In this document: piece after piece, positions 21,911 through 35,610 of the stretch
Position numbering within the stretch: the first letter of the stretch is position 1
Layout: every line of letters starts with the position of its first letter
Assembly: GCA_946406115.1 (NCBI GenBank)
Contig: OX291553.1
Coordinates: 13,397,001 to 13,461,000, forward strand
Direction of reading: 5' to 3'
DNA length: 64,000 bases
Origin: Apoda limacodes
Taxonomy: Eukaryota > Arthropoda > Insecta > Lepidoptera > Limacodidae
Program-made: the position numbers and the translations under genes
Notes under the pieces: generated by a model
Told to the model about the DNA's origin: nothing
Databases searched by the model: none
Seen by the model: the letters and a program-made list of their open reading frames with translations, nothing else

Positions 21911-24215
21911 ATTAATTGCTGACAATCCACAAAATATGTTGACCATTAAAAGATTATTAAAGAAATTGGTAATCGGTATTCGGAAATATAATTTATTTCG
22001 GATGAGAGATTGTTCATTGTGGTATTTTGAGACCCCTGTAAATCCATTAAAAAAGATGATAAACAACCATCAACAAACATTCGCAACAATAACCATCGTC
22101 ACACACAGAGGCGGCTCGAGACAAGTTTTAGTGGGTGTTCACTGAAGAAAAGAAAAGGGAAATTGCTTAAATGCTAACCTTTGTTTATTCTATTTATAAC
22201 TAAAAATTCATTCGCTTATTCAGATTTACAAACGCGCGTCGCGCGTGTATGTTTTCGTGCCACATTTTTGTGACCCTTTGCCTTTATGTCACGCTGAATA
22301 TTGTACTAAAATATTTCGCGCTGTTTCATTACATACTCGTTCATCACAATAATCAGGTTTATTTTGCTATACTGATAAGACAATCACATTAATTACTGTT
22401 TATGTACTTATTTCGCGCGCCCGAACTAGAACATTTTTTGTGATCAGAGTGGCAACAGCGCGCCGGCCGGACCGAAAGTTAAGCTGGCAACAGTATTTGT
22501 CTTTACATAGCCGAGCGGCGCTCCATATTTTGATATCTATATCTTCTGTTTCACGTGTGGGACTGTGTCGAACTTTCTTTTTTACAATCGTTTGAATTTA
22601 GCTCTCAGTCCCTGTACTGAATTTTGTTTTATAGGAGCGCAATCGCTAGCGCTCCACTCAGTGTCACAGTCTCAGTGCAATTCCATACCAAATCTTGAGT
22701 TAACTATGTGTATACTGAATGTTTCAGTGAAATGCTATGTTAACATAAAGACTAATCAAAGCATAATATTTAATTATTTTGAGTAAAATCTAAAAACATA
22801 TTGTTTATTAGGGAGATAATTATTTATGGGAGTGCGCTGCACCAGCGTTCCTTAGGACGAACCGACGCTGGTCACACAGCAGATACCATGAACAATAACT
22901 CATTACCAATACCAACTAATTGCCGCTTACATAACCAAAAATTTTACCAATGTTTTACCGTACGAGTCCTAAAAACTTTCATTTCACCCACTACGGTCAC
23001 AGAATTACGAACTTGGGAAGCATCCTTTATATGGACCCTTGGTGCTTATTTTGGAGTTGGCCTCAATAAATGTCACTAAAACTTAAAATTTGTTTACAAA
23101 TTCATCTAAAACTTCTAAAACTCCATTTTTATTAACACCAGTTTCCTTAATAAATAAACACATATACATTAATTATTAATTAATCATAAATCATTTATAT
23201 AAGTTAGTAAGTAGTTACGTTACTAGTGGCAACCCTAGTAACAAATTTGACAACATAATATTATGACGTAGATAGTATTTACGTTATTAACAAAGAATGC
23301 TTATAACATATAAAGGAAAAATGCAGAAAGACGGAAAAGTTAAGAATTTTAAATTAAAAGATTCGCGTCTGACGCATTTATAAAAGCTTAATAAGTTTTC
23401 CCCTTGTTTGTCATTGATCTCAAATATTGGTAGTCCATTACCAGTTGTCGTTCAGGCTTAAGGAAGTCAATATTTAAAATGAGAAACCGTTGGTTTGTTT
23501 ATGGATACTTTCAGTGTAGGGGGACTTGTTTACATTGTGTTAAGGATTTTTGTTGTTAAGTAAAAAGATTTCTCTCTCAATGTTATGGCTGTTTAAAGAT
23601 GTTAAGATTTCAATGATATTATTAATTTATTTACGTTTTTACAAAACAAATTACAAAAATTGCCTTGGTAGTCGTGGGACTGCCAGTAGACATGGAGTTA
23701 TTGGCATTCTCACCGTCTGTTTTCGTGCCAGCTCCCTTAAACCGACTCGGATCGAGCGTACCATTTATTGCTAACAAACAACGACCCTACCATGGCACCA
23801 TTCAAATGTTTTATAATAGAATTGTGAACAAAACGACAATGTCGAAAAAATAATTGTATTAGACTGTAATTTTACTAGGTCCTAGGCTATGATATCTGTC
23901 AAAGTGACAGTCGATGTTCTTTTCGAGATCTTTATTTAGGTTCGTTCGTTCGTCTCAGACAGAAGACATCTATTGCTAAACATGTGTCTACAGAACTGTC
24001 TGTCGCGACTGCGCCCAAAAATTTCCGGCGGCTTTGATCAGATCCACTCTCCACCTGGTATTGGGCCATCCCCTGCTGCCTTTAACGTTCTATGGTTGAA
24101 ACTAGATAACCTTTCTCTCCCATCAGTTCTACGAGCAATGTGGCCTGCCCTTGGCTGCTTTAGCTTTATTACAGGTGATAGCTTTAGAATGGCTTTACCT
24201 CCAAAACTATTGATT
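21911..24215. other. Gene-free stretch with a local GC-rich patch
   Basis: No coding family recognised. 22210-22560 is locally CpG/GC-rich (AACGCGCGTCGCGCGTG; CAACAGCGCGCCGGCCGG) against an AT-rich background. A 92-codon frame at 22801-23079 has no recognisable motif and I do not call it a gene. Confidence 0.55.
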
Positions 24216-24219
24216 GTAA

Positions 24220-24640
24220 AGTAGTAAATAGCCTTTAGTAGTTTTTACATACGTGAAAAATTTCAGCAACATCTTCATTTCGGATGACAGCTGTCAAACT
24301 ATAAAACGCTATATCTCCGTTTCTATTCATCGCCGACTAGCAGTGACTTTACAGAAGTTATAGACCTATTCAAGATCTTTATTTTGGGCGACAGCTGCAA
24401 AACTAGAAAGGACTATATCTCCCGAAAATATTGATCGCAGCCTAGACGTTCTTTTACAGAAGTGAAAGATCTCATCAAGATCTTAATTTCAGATGACAGC
24501 TGTTAAAATATATAACGCTTTATCTCCGTAACTATTGATCGTAGACTAGTAGTTTCTTTACAGACATAATAAAACTCATCATAATCCTTATTTCGGAATT
24601 TTGACAGTTGTCAAATTATAAAGGGCTATATCTATGAAAC
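24220..24640. repeat. Tandem repeat, ~105-bp unit, four copies
   Basis: GACAGCTG(T)CAAA-type starts at 24286, 24390, 24495 and 24603 (spacing 104, 105, 108). Each is followed by TATAtctccg-like, 'actattgatcg' and 'ctttacagaagt' blocks. Units are diverged, so this is an old local array. Confidence 0.8.
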
Positions 24641-25339
24641 TATTAGAGTTAAAATATAAGAAAATAAAGAATAGTAGAAAAGAAAGCGTATAGCTCGATC
24701 TGAGTCCGTTTGGGGAGATGCCGGATGACTCGCAGATGTAAGCCATTGGGGCGCAATGATTGTCATTTTCTAAGTTCCCGATTTATTTATTTAAACTTAA
24801 ATCGGCCCGTTGACGCTCTCCATAGAAATATTCGTTTTTCGGTTTGAAATTTTTGTTTGCGATTTTTAAATCGAGGCGTTTGAAATTTTTACGTTCATTA
24901 GTTGTTATTATTTTCTGTGAGCAATTCTGGCACTTGAAATTAGTGTTATGAGAGAGATCTAGTTTTGATGATTATAACGCACTTTGAATTTTTGCGATCG
25001 AACTTGTCGTTTCAGAGATATTTAAGTTTTAGTGGAGTAATTTAGAAAGTTTTGGCGCATCTAGAGGCGACTGGAGTCGGTTGTCAGAATTTTCAGTTAT
25101 ATTAATTTATTTATTTATGTATTTATTTGATTACAAGTTAATGAAATAATAACACCCTACTTGATCAAAGCAACCAAATGGAAAATTAGCATGGTGGGTG
25201 TGAAATCATAGCAACCCATAGAGCTAACACTATGTAATGTTTGCAATCTACTTGATCTCTGTGGAACTACATATTTACTTTTGTTGGAAACTCGGGTATA
25301 TCTATTAAATTTTTTTAATCTGAAATTCTTAAATATGTC
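24641..25339. other. Gene-free stretch
   Basis: No gene or clear repeat seen; a short ATTTATTTATTTATG run lies at about 25105. Confidence 0.5.
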
Positions 25340-26110
25340 TTGACATGTAGGTCATTAATTGCTAAAGATATATTTTCCTAGGGGTTAATACTTTACATAT
25401 ATTATACAATGTAGTCGTTGGAAATCTTCGTTGTTTTTTTTTTATTATTTTTAGGTTTAGTTTTTGAGCCTTATTTAGTCTTTCCATTAGAGTGGAACCA
25501 CAAGCTCCCCAAGCGATGATTCCATACAAAATCAGCGATTGAGTCAAACCTCCAAAATAATGTTCCTTAATGAAGTATAAACATAGGCCAATCTTCTTAC
25601 TTTGTTAGATATTTTAGCGATATATTCGTCCCATTTAAGGTGTTCATCCACTGTTATACCAAGATATGTAGTAGAAGTTACACGTTTGATAGTATTACAA
25701 TTGCTACAGGTTAGCTCATTAGTACAAGAGTGTAGTTTTAGATTTACATCGTTTGGTAGGCCGGCAGCTGCGTAGAGACATATATAAAGTTTTTTTCTCG
25801 TTAAGCGTCAGTAGGTTCCTGTCAAACCAGTCTCTAGCTGTTTTAAGCCCAAATTCTGATATTTGTATAACATCTTTCCATGTATTATTGGAAAAAACAA
25901 GGACTGTGTTATCAGCAAAATAAATAGTTTCACAGTCAGATACGTAAGAACAGAAATTTTCTCTTTTAAATAATAGAGGCCCAAGGACGCTTCCCTGTGG
26001 GACGCCGAATTTTAAGTCAACGGTATTCTCCCCGCTATATGTATCCGCCACTCGAACTACCTGTTTCCTATCATTGAGATAGATACCAAACCAATCAAGT
26101 GCCAGACCAT
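25340..26110 (-). pseudogene. Non-LTR retrotransposon RT fragment (jockey/CR1 group)
   Basis: Minus strand. LALDWFGIYLNDRKQVV is followed by FGVPQGSVLGPLLF (RT box), YFADNTVLVFSNN (catalytic ADD changed to ADN) and ARDWFDRNLLTLNEKK. After frame changes come YLGITVDEH-like sequence and, at 25547-25362, LTQSLILYGIIAWGACGS. The latter is the conserved connection region. Several frame breaks and the lost catalytic Asp mark it as dead. It is not closely similar to the other two LINE families in the window. Confidence 0.82.
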
Positions 26111-27595
26111 TAATGTATGTATAATGGATGTTATGTATAATAATGGATGACTCGATTACCTGACACTTGGTTTGATGCAGTGGTGCCAGATGATAGTCAC
26201 ACGTAAGCAAAACCACTGAATGCGCGCATATAGCGCATATAATGCTTGTGAATAGAATACGACTATGTAGATCAAGCATTCAAAACGTATTTTTTGTAAA
26301 TTTAAAAGTATCAATACGGTCATTAAAGTGTTTTTAAAAAATACAGTGCTCCTCATTCACTGTATCCAATACTTTTAAACGAGAAATTCTTGTATATATG
26401 TGTATAGATATATAGTCTGAATCTCGAAAAGGATCTCCAACGATTTTCATGAAATTTAGTGTGCAGAGGGTTTCGGGGGCGATAATTTTTTAACTTCTCT
26501 TGAGGGCAGTTATTATAGTAGGTATAGTAGGATTTGCGTTTTCTTTACGTTTTGAGACCTGGAGTATCATTTTTAGAGTGATGTCTCTGTGTGTAAGGGT
26601 GTGTGTGTGTGTGTGTGTGTGTATTTATATATATGAATGTAGGTTAGCTTTTTTTTATTCTCGATATCTCAAGAACCAATGGACCAATTTGTCTCGTGTC
26701 CATATCAATCAATCGATACGCCACGTCATGACTAGGCCTGATAAGAGTTTGAGCAAAATCGGTTCAGCGGTTTGTTTTTTATCGCTCAATCTTTCAAAAG
26801 AAGTTGCTCGTGCGGTAATTCCTATCGAACTATTTTTTTCGCCTAAAGTCAATAAAGTTACTTTTTTATGAATGCGTGGTTTATTTGAGATGCCTTTTAG
26901 GATTACAGAGGTACGTACACCTCGTAAGGCCAGCTTACACTTTTTTCATACCAACAATATAGATAATATAGATTCGGCCTCTTCAAAGCAGCCAAATACG
27001 TTTTGGCTCTTTTTCGGGCCCCCTTCCCCCTCATGAGTGAGATGTCGTGAAATTTGGCTCGACTGCCTTCTGCTTCCCTAAACTTACGTGTGATTTTTCA
27101 CACTGCGTATTTTTAGTGTAAATACTAACGTATTTATCTGTGCTTGATTGAGTTACATTTATCGTACGTAATTAATGGACGCCACCTTTTAACTATATTA
27201 TATGGTGGCATGTACCTTAAACGTTTATAATAGGACTATAATTACGTGTATAAGCCACTGGCAGCATCCATTGGTAATATTTACGCAACAAATAAAATAT
27301 TAAAACAATTATATTTCATTCGGCTTACTTTCATTCAATACTCAGGTCCGATCGTTATTTCATTGTAAACGGAATTTAAAATAAATGGTATAACTTTTTT
27401 GTCCACAGACGAAAACCATTGCTTTTTGCAACACTCGGTCATTAATATTTGCTTTCAAAGTTTGAGAACAATAGGCAACTGATTCCATTAATTTTATACT
27501 CTGTTACAATACGGGTTGCATTTATAAAACGTTAGCAAAGTACTAAGAGCGCGCCCCCAAGTACTTTCACGCTAGTGTATTTTTTTTATATTTAA
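26111..27595. other. Gene-free stretch with a (GT)n microsatellite
   Basis: A (GT)n run at about 26596-26621 is followed by a short AT tract. Around it, 'TCTCGATATCTCAAGAACC' and 'AAAATCGGTTCAGCGG' are typical of lepidopteran interspersed repeats. TTTCGGGGGCGAT at 26470 reappears inverted at about 40984. No gene. Confidence 0.6.
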
Positions 27596-27830
27596 TACTA
27601 GATTTTGCCCGCGGTTTCACCCGCCTTAAATTCGGTTATAGGTGTAGGATTTTAAGAGCAACTCATTTTTTTTAATAGAAAAAAAAAACAATTTACACTT
27701 TTTCAAGTAGCCTTTGTTCTTCCCTATCTTCATGCCAAATTTTATCTTAATCGGTACAGCGGTTTAAGCGTGAAGAGGTAACAGACAGACAGACAGACTT
27801 ACTTTCGCATTTTTAATATTTGTATGGATA
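27596..27830 (+). repeat. Interspersed repeat E, copy 3
   Basis: Runs from ACTAGATTTTGCCCGCGG through TTAATCGGTACAGCGG and four tandem ACAG units to CTTTCGCATTTTTAATATT. This is the best-preserved copy of the family here. Confidence 0.75.
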
Positions 27831-30800
27831 TAACTTAAAAACAAAATTATTTCTAAGAACTCTACGGGCAGAGCAATAAAATAATGGGGCATAAATTTTA
27901 GTTCTGTGCTTAAGCTAAAACTGCTTGACTGTTTTAGATCAAACTTGGTTTCTTTATGGGTCCTTATCTCTTTCAAGTTAAATTACACAAAAAAGTATGA
28001 GAGGAGAGACAGAGGTGAGGTAAAGTTAGAAGCTAGAGGAAATCTAGTTACAACGTAAAGTGATCCTTAATTTCTCGGATTGTTTTTTTTTAACCCTCAA
28101 GGTGGCTAACAAGCAAACGGCTAAAAGTATTTTCAGTCATAGACAACTGTTAGTTTAGTGTGCTCTTTTAAAAATAAATTCACAAATTTTTTAAGCTTCC
28201 TGAGGGACTAAACTGTTGTATAGGTAGAAAACATATTATCATATTACATTTATAAATGCATAAATGACCTATCCTGTCTTCCCCAAATTCTACTTTTATA
28301 AATTTCATTAGACAGAGATTCCAAATTGTGTGTTGAATAAAAAATTCGCCTGAAAAGCGCTGACGTTCAACGCTGTTCATTTTTACGTAAACCTTGTAAA
28401 ATATCAAATATAATTGGTACGAGGTCGCTCAGAAAAGAACCTGTCTTCATAATCTCATTTCAGTGAAGAAAAATTATCTTAAGGCTTGGGATAATTTTAT
28501 AAAATTCTCGTGTTTCTCAATGCAAGATATAAACAATGAAAGAATATTGTATATAATAATAATAATACTAAGTTAAATTACATTTAACCACGAAATCAAT
28601 TTAAGTCGTAAAAGGTCACGTAGGCAGTATTATCGCTAAACAGAGATTACCAGCTATTTTTTTTGAAATTATTAGTAATAGGTACGTATGTATCATATCA
28701 TACCAGCTATTTTTTTTTTAATTATTAGTAATAGGAACGTATGTATCATATCTTATCAAAAAAAATTCGCTACATACCGATACTACAGTAAATTTGTTTT
28801 TTAATTCACTTTTGATCCGTATGCCTTTGGGGTAGTAAATACTCTTTTTGCGAAAACAGTTACACCACTTGTCATTCAAGTTTTTTGTGAGAAAGAGTAA
28901 GAGTAAGTATAGATATGAGTAGCTTTTTACTTAAATCTAGTATTTCATCTTAAGTCAATAAACTCCATAGGTATACACGACCAAGTAATAAATAAAAGTG
29001 TAAATTTAAATTTACCATCACGACACTCCATAGGAGTGAACAAAAATATACCGAATGGTAAGGCCCAGAACACATGGTAAAAAGCAAAAGCGACGAAACT
29101 GCAACTCCTAGTTACTTTTGAGTTTCATTTGAGTTTAAGCCATGGACTCCTTTGAGAGACCGCACATGACGCAACCAGCTTGAAACCGATTTAAAACGCG
29201 TTGCCAATCAGTCGCATTGAAACCGGCGTGCAAAAAACTCGTGTTTGCGTTTCATAGTTTCGCTTTTTTTTTTCGATGCAACAAAATGGCTGATGACGAA
29301 AATAAAAACATTCAATTTGTGTTGGAAGTTGAGAAGTATCCTTGCTAGTACAATACAACACTATCAAGCTACTCAAGCAGGACTGTCACTGATAATAAAG
29401 CATGGGCAGAAATTGGAAAAGCAATGAAGATACAAATACATAACCACAACTTCTTCATCACTTGAGCTTGGAATTTTACACATGTCTGTTCTCAAAGAAA
29501 CTGAAATGATTGTGATAATTTCATCACATTGTGGTGCAATTTAGGTTGCGCCGTGTGTGGATAACGTATAAAACTAGTTTCAAACCAATAATTACAAAAG
29601 GGTTTCGTTACAGTTGCGTTTCACCGTCTGTTCTGGGCTTAACTGTTACAATGCTCGTAACGTCCAAGTTTCACCAATGGTATTAAGTCCATCAAACGTT
29701 ATTTAAGGTGAACCTGTACCACGCAGAAATCAGTGTCGAATGTACTTAACAATTAACAAATTGTAATTATTATTTTTACTTGTTGGGAATCAAACCTGGG
29801 ACTTTCGACATTTCGACTGACTAGGGAAAATAGTACATGTTTTTTTTGATCTGTATTTGCACAAGTACTATGAAAGTAATGTGAATAAGGACATTTTGAC
29901 TTATATATGATGTATAGCACATTACAAAAATAATATAATATGTGTTTGCAGAAATTAACTGACTCAGTCTTGACCTAGTTACCTAAATAGGTAGCGTATT
30001 GTTGAACAGCGAGCTTCACTCATGCGAGCTTTTACGCTTCTGCCAATAAGACAGGATGAATATCTTATATCTACATCCAGTCGCTAAAGTTAGAAGTATC
30101 TACATTAACCGATATAGGTATATCATCAAGCTCCGAGAAACCTAAATCTGTAAAAAAAAATCTTAATATTTATAACGAATCTGTATGGCAGTTCACAATA
30201 GACTTTATTATGTAAATAAAACTTTTTTGGAATCGAAGCACAGACGAAGGACATAACGAATTTTTAAGGGTTCCGTTTTTGCTACTTTTACTAAGAAAAA
30301 AACTTTATCAAAGGAGTTGCGGAATATCTCTTTCAATTCGTGCAAATTTTTGCAACATTAACAACCTTTTTTGAAATTGATTTTAAATAATATGGTTACT
30401 GCACTAAAAGTTAAACTAAGAAATAATTAAAATTTGTGGACTAAACTATCTGTTTTCGTTAGTAATTTGTTTAAAAAAATATTATACTTTGGTACTAAGT
30501 AGGTAGCTAATAGGATCATTACCTTTTTGAAACTCTAAACTATATTTGAATTATTCATTAATGAATTTCGTACATAATGGTGCACAAAAGACAAAATATG
30601 AGTTCATTACTTTAAGATGTGATGATTAATTATTTAGCATATTTATAGAAGAAAAAGCGTGTAAGCTAAACAAGTGGAAGCTAAATAAAACCAGGCTTAT
30701 TTCTGAAGTTTAGAATATCTGAACAACTTAACTTAACTAAATAGATAAGTTGCGCTGTGATTATAATAATAGATAGCGCTGTTGTTAATTAGGAAACTAT

Positions 30801-32386
30801 GTTCAGTAGTTCCGAACTACAGACAAAGTAGTTTTCTCGCGTAGGTAACAAGTTGGATAGAGTTGTCTCTGTCAATTGTTCCATAAGTTGTTTATCAAGT
30901 AGGTATAATTTGTTTAACGAGTCCATATCTAGCCAATAAATTGTCTAGTATCTAAAAAGTTCGTTTAAAAGATCTAAATTATTCTCGAATAGCTTAATTT
31001 TTTGTCATAGATTAGACTACACTACTGTGGTTTTAGTAATGCATTGTCGTCAGACCAAATTATTTCCAATAATATTTATAGTTTTTTTTGCCAAATTGAA
31101 TAAATTAACTAAGAAATTTGTGTCCGTCATAAATATTACTATAAATATCAGGATAAATGTTAGCAAAACAATGTCTTGACAACATTATTTGCAAAGATAT
31201 TGTTTAATGCCTTCCTTCCATAACTATAGGGTTATTTTTCAAGCTAATATATTTTTATCTCAACATCGAAAAATTGAATTGAAAGTAGACCAAGGTAATA
31301 AATTGAGTTGGACGAGATGTTGCACTAGGAAGACCATAAAATACCAACGACTACAGGAAATGTCCAATAAATTAGGTTTGGGGAGGAGTTTTGTTATGGA
31401 TCAGTTCAATAGTCTGATCACGTCCCATTATTGGGATCGGAAATGAGGGGAGCCAGATACGTAACAAACACCTTCGTCCTGAACTAAAACAAAAAAAAAT
31501 ACTAAGATAAAAGTACAGATCTATCTGTTGTCATATGAAAGCAATCTAGCCAAGTCAGGGGTCTTATGGGGTAACAGTCAAATTTTGGTAGCCGAGTGTC
31601 AACTAACTCGACAACGTCTGTTAATCCTATGGCCTAAGCCTCTTTTCTCTAGGGAAAGACCAGTGCCCCTGTAGACAACATTACGCAACAAGCGATCTAT
31701 CTGTCTATCTATATCGTGTGAAAGTGCTATATCTGTACATTTAATAATTAACTATATAAATGGCATTTTTGTTTTATGAGGATCTTTTAAATACGAGTGC
31801 TACTTAAGTATGTTACTAAACCGAGTGTAAAGGATACTTAATTATCTGCAGTTGTAAAATGATTATGTTTACGATTCAGAATAAAATAGTTACAAACATA
31901 AATCAATTTTTTTATTAAAATTCCACAAAATGCTTCGATGGATAATTAAATTTAAAAAAAAAATGTACGATAATAATGACATGTTGGTGGAAACTGTCCT
32001 AGAAGCTGGAGCTTTAAGCTCGCCACAAAAATAGAACTCTCTTAATATTATCGAATTCTTATTTAATCGTTGTTTTGAAATGAAATTGTCGTCTTAGTTA
32101 AATACTTATTGTTACTTATTATTGACTTTATTGAAGCCATACGACGCTATGTTACATACGGACTTTGATACGTCACTTGAACATATCGACATTACTTGAT
32201 AGCGATAGAGCGAAATAAATACTCAAAAGTTATTAGAGACGTTAAATACGTCTATTGGGCAACGGCAATCGTCTGACGAAGTTAAAAATACTGTCTAACG
32301 TTGCATGCATAAATTTGTTCCCTCTCTTCGACGAACAATTTAAGTTTTGTTAGGTCTAATTGTCTGTCGACTTCACATCGAATGAA
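27831..32386. other. Long gene-free AT-rich stretch
   Basis: I recognise no gene on either strand in 4.5 kb. Small features only: a possible CR1-like tail fragment at 28082-28125 (AAGGTGGCTAACAAGC) and a 54-bp tandem duplication at 28648-28760. An unrecognised 85-codon frame lies at 31189-31446. Confidence 0.6.
28648..28760. repeat. Direct tandem duplication, ~54-bp unit
   Basis: TACCAGCTATTTTTTT ... TTAGTAATAGG(T/A)ACGTATG ... ATCATATC occurs twice in succession with few differences. Confidence 0.85.
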
Positions 32387-32930
32387 ACCGGCCAAGTGCG
32401 TGTCGGTCCGCGCGCAGTGTAGGGTTATTAGTTGCCCGTCACAATATGCAAACCTTATATAATTTTACATGTACCTGTTTTACACAACTTACCACTTTTA
32501 TCTAAGTAGTTTTTAATGAAATTACGGATATACGGATTTTTTTTTTACTTCTGCAAGTAAATTTTATAAGTTGGTCGATGATTACTCGTTAATGTGTAAA
32601 TTCTAATTGGCTGTGATAGTTTTTAACTTTGCTGTATATATTACTTAGCTGGCAGAGGATGGAGGATATTTCGAAAACGGATCTCTCAGTTAAATAAAGA
32701 AAAAAGACCTATCCAACGATACTTTATACGAAAAGAACGATACGAAAAAAAACATTCTTGCCTTAGTTGCAGAAATAATCTAAAAAGATTCTTAAGATTT
32801 TATTTTGCAACTTCATTGGTGTGATTCATATGTATAGCTATTTATCATGCCACTCAATCTATGCTAAATTACAACTTCCTAGTGCTGAGCTAAGCCGCGG
32901 CCAGATAGACAGACGGACAGATATGTATTA
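32387..32930 (+). repeat. Interspersed repeat D, copy 2
   Basis: GGCCAAGTGCGTGTCGG start, TTGCCCGTCACAATATG, AAGTTGGTCGATGATTACTC middle, GACAGACGGACAGATATG end. A second short piece of the same head (GTGTGAGTCGTACTCGCGC) follows at 33012. Confidence 0.7.
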
Positions 32931-33074
32931 CTTATACATTTTGGGTTACATATTTTATTTTATATAATTGATAACTAAACAAAAAAATGGCTGCGTGGAT
33001 CAAAATCGGTCAAGTGTGAGTCGTACTCGCGCACCGTGGGTTCCGTTAAACCCATTTAAGTAATTTATGAACAC

Positions 33075-33870
33075 AAACAAAACAAAGGAGGATGCAAATC
33101 CTGGTCCCACCTATTTGGATAGGTATTTTTGAGCGGAATAAAATGTACTATGGCGCCAAGTTCCAAATCTTAGTCCGTTCAGAGGTATTCTTTATAAAAC
33201 ATGGTAGTTTAGCCAAGTAATGCTATATACGTAATAATAGCAATTGTGCTTTATAAACGTAGTGTTAATACTTACCTACAGTTACCTAGGGCACGCCAAG
33301 CATGAGGGATTTGAAGGCCCAGCCTTATTTCTACGTCATTGTAGATGATGTTTATGTTTAAAATACGCTATAGTTGTTTTATTTGTAAAAAAAATCAACG
33401 CTAACATCTGTTTAACATTACATTTTTTTCAAGAGGTTTGCTACTCTGTGACTCAATTGATAACTTTTTTATTATACCACCAAGGTAGAAAACGGCCCAC
33501 CTGATGCTAAGCAGTCACCCTAGCCTATGGACGTTTGCAATACACATTACCCATTAATCACGCGTTGCTGACCTTTTAAAAATTTAATCACTCCTTTCTT
33601 GAAGAACCCCATACTGTAGTCCCTAGTGAAAACCTCTGTAGGTTAGTATCTACACTACGTGTATAAAGCACAAATGCAATTATTATGTAAATAGCATTAC
33701 TTGGCTACTAATAAAATTACCATGTTTAATAAAAAATAACTCTGAACGGACTAAGATTTGGAACTTGGCGCAATAGTAACATATATTCAGCTCATAAATA
33801 CCTATCCAACGATGTAACACACATAGCTATTAGAAGGTAGGACCAGATTTCATAGAAATTCTGGCATCAT
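33075..33870. mobile_element. Fold-back element with ~180-bp inverted arms
   Basis: The left arm 33080-33262 (TAGGTATTT..., CGCCAAGTTCCAAATCTTAG, CCAAGTAATGCTATATACG, ATTGTGCTTTATAAACG) recurs inverted at about 33655-33870. The centre holds about 200 bp including a CR1-like 3' fragment. No ORF. It looks like a non-autonomous long-TIR element that received a LINE insertion. Confidence 0.75.
33472..33645 (-). pseudogene. CR1-like LINE 3' end, copy 3
   Basis: TACCACCAAGGTAGAAAACGG, ACCTGATGCTAAGCAGTCACC, CTATGGACGTTTGCAA and CTTTCTTGAAGAACCCCATA correspond to 19493-19640. Only the ORF2 end and tail remain. Confidence 0.8.
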
Positions 33871-34279
33871 CCTTTAGAAGCCACAATCTACGACCTTTCT
33901 AACCATGCAAACCCGTGTTGAGTTTTTATCTATTTCCGGTATCAAATAGAACTTACGTCTCAGATTAAACATAAGTAACTTGGTATTAAAATATGAGTTA
34001 TTTATGAGTAGGTAACACGCGAATAATGTTTGACGTTAAATTCTTTACTTAAATCATTATTTCTTTCTCCATAGCTCGCTTTGCGACTGAATGAGATTAG
34101 ATCAAATAAAATCACTGAGGTATTTTAAAAGTACTTAATAGTTATCACATTTTTCAAATAAAAATCATTTATGTACAAAATGTATTTAACGAATTCGCAT
34201 TTAACTCAGTTCATGAGCAAGGTTTCTAATATTTTGACAAAAACAATGTTAAGCTGTATGATTGTATGAGTCGAAGTTA
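33871..34279. other. Gene-free stretch
   Basis: AT-rich; nothing recognised. Confidence 0.5.
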
Positions 34280-34570
34280 CTCATTAAATGGACGATGTCT
34301 CACAAGGACTGAAAGATACAATTGAGCTAGGTTGCTCAATACAGACAGGGTTGTGGGTTGCAGCCCGATCCGTAGGCGATGGCGTAATTCAGCCGAGGGA
34401 GTATTGAGCAGAGCTTACGGGTGTCATACGACTATTTTTAACACACTTCAAGTGTGTGCACAGTAAATACTTATATAAGTGTTGAAACAAACAAGTGCGT
34501 AATGGACGCTATTAAGATGCTAAAGACAGTGAAGTAAAGGCTGCTTTATGAGCATGTATCTATGTTTAAA
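34280..34570 (+). repeat. Interspersed repeat C, copy 2
   Basis: GAGCTAGGTTGCTCAATACAG, GTGTCATACGACTATTTTTA, TATTAAGATGCTAAAGACAG, GGCTGCTTTATGAGC. Same order as copies 1 and 3. Confidence 0.72.
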
Positions 34571-35184
34571 AATATATTTTGTACAGTCCAATTAAAGTAT
34601 TTTACCTCTATCTAATTTCATATGGTAATCTTTTTATATTGGAAATTCGAAGAGGTGAATACGCTACACTCATAATAAATTGGGGATATTCGTGCCAAAA
34701 AAGTTTAAAATGGCCAGAGGTTCATTAAACACAGCTTGAGTTCCCTTTGAATCTTCTATTTGATTTCTAGGTTTACGTTTAAACTTTAAATAGGTACCTA
34801 AGAGTATAACATAAACAAAAAGTCCTAGACTAACGTGGGGTGTAAGTGTTTGTATCATAAACTAACTTGGCACTTTGATTGGAGAGAAGCAAATAAATTC
34901 CAACGACAATGTTACATGTCCCTGGAGATAAGTCGATATGCCAGAGATAACGAGATTGTTGTCCCTATGAGGGATAACAATCTAGTTATCTGCAGCGATT
35001 GGAGGCGTACGCTACTAACGAGATTGTCTATCCTATTTTAGATTGACCCCATAACAAATACTTGCAGTATTTGAAAGATTTATCCTTCATAAAATAAAAG
35101 CACATTATGATACAAGAGAGCTAAGTTGGTCGCTAAGTGAGCTTATTAGATCACGCGTTTCATTAGACTTTTAAACTCACTTGG
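34571..35184. other. Gene-free stretch
   Basis: No gene recognised. Two frames of 62 and 68 codons in opposite directions carry no known motif. GTTATCCCTC-like inverted words at about 34965-34985 are short. Confidence 0.5.
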
Positions 35185-35610
35185 GCGTAAAATAGTACAT
35201 AATGATACGAGTGAGCTAGGCAGCTCATTACAGACAAGATTGTGGGTCACTGCCGTGCAGAGCTCACGTGTATCATACGACTGTTTTGAACACACTTGAA
35301 GGACTGTAAATTATATTTATATTAGCAATAAAATGTTGTAAAAAGTTGATATTTTATGGAATCTAATAGTTTCGATACGTTTTTAGGAAACACGTAGGAT
35401 TTATTCTTCCAAAAATAAATACTTAATTCATAGGCATATTTTTTCTTGCTAAAAATTGTGCAGTAAAGGTTGCTTTATGATCAAGTGTGTTAAAAATAAA
35501 AAAAAATAATAAAAAATTGTCATTATCGCACAAGTGCTTAATGCACGCTATTAAGATGCTGAAAAAGGTGCAGTAAAGGCTATGAGTAAGTGTGTTGAAT
35601 TTTTCTTTGA
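35185..35610 (+). repeat. Interspersed repeat C, copy 3
   Basis: GAGCTAGGCAGCTCATTACAG, GTATCATACGACTGTTTTGA, ACACGTAGGATTTATTCTTCC, TATTAAGATGCTGAAAAAGG. The most complete copy. Confidence 0.72.

Noticed and set aside
22801..23079. 92-codon frame
   Set aside because: No domain, no splice context and no homologue recognised; chance frame length for this composition.
29245..29427. Overlapping opposite frames near 29.2-29.4 kb as a small gene
   Set aside because: Both are short, overlap each other on opposite strands, and lack motifs.
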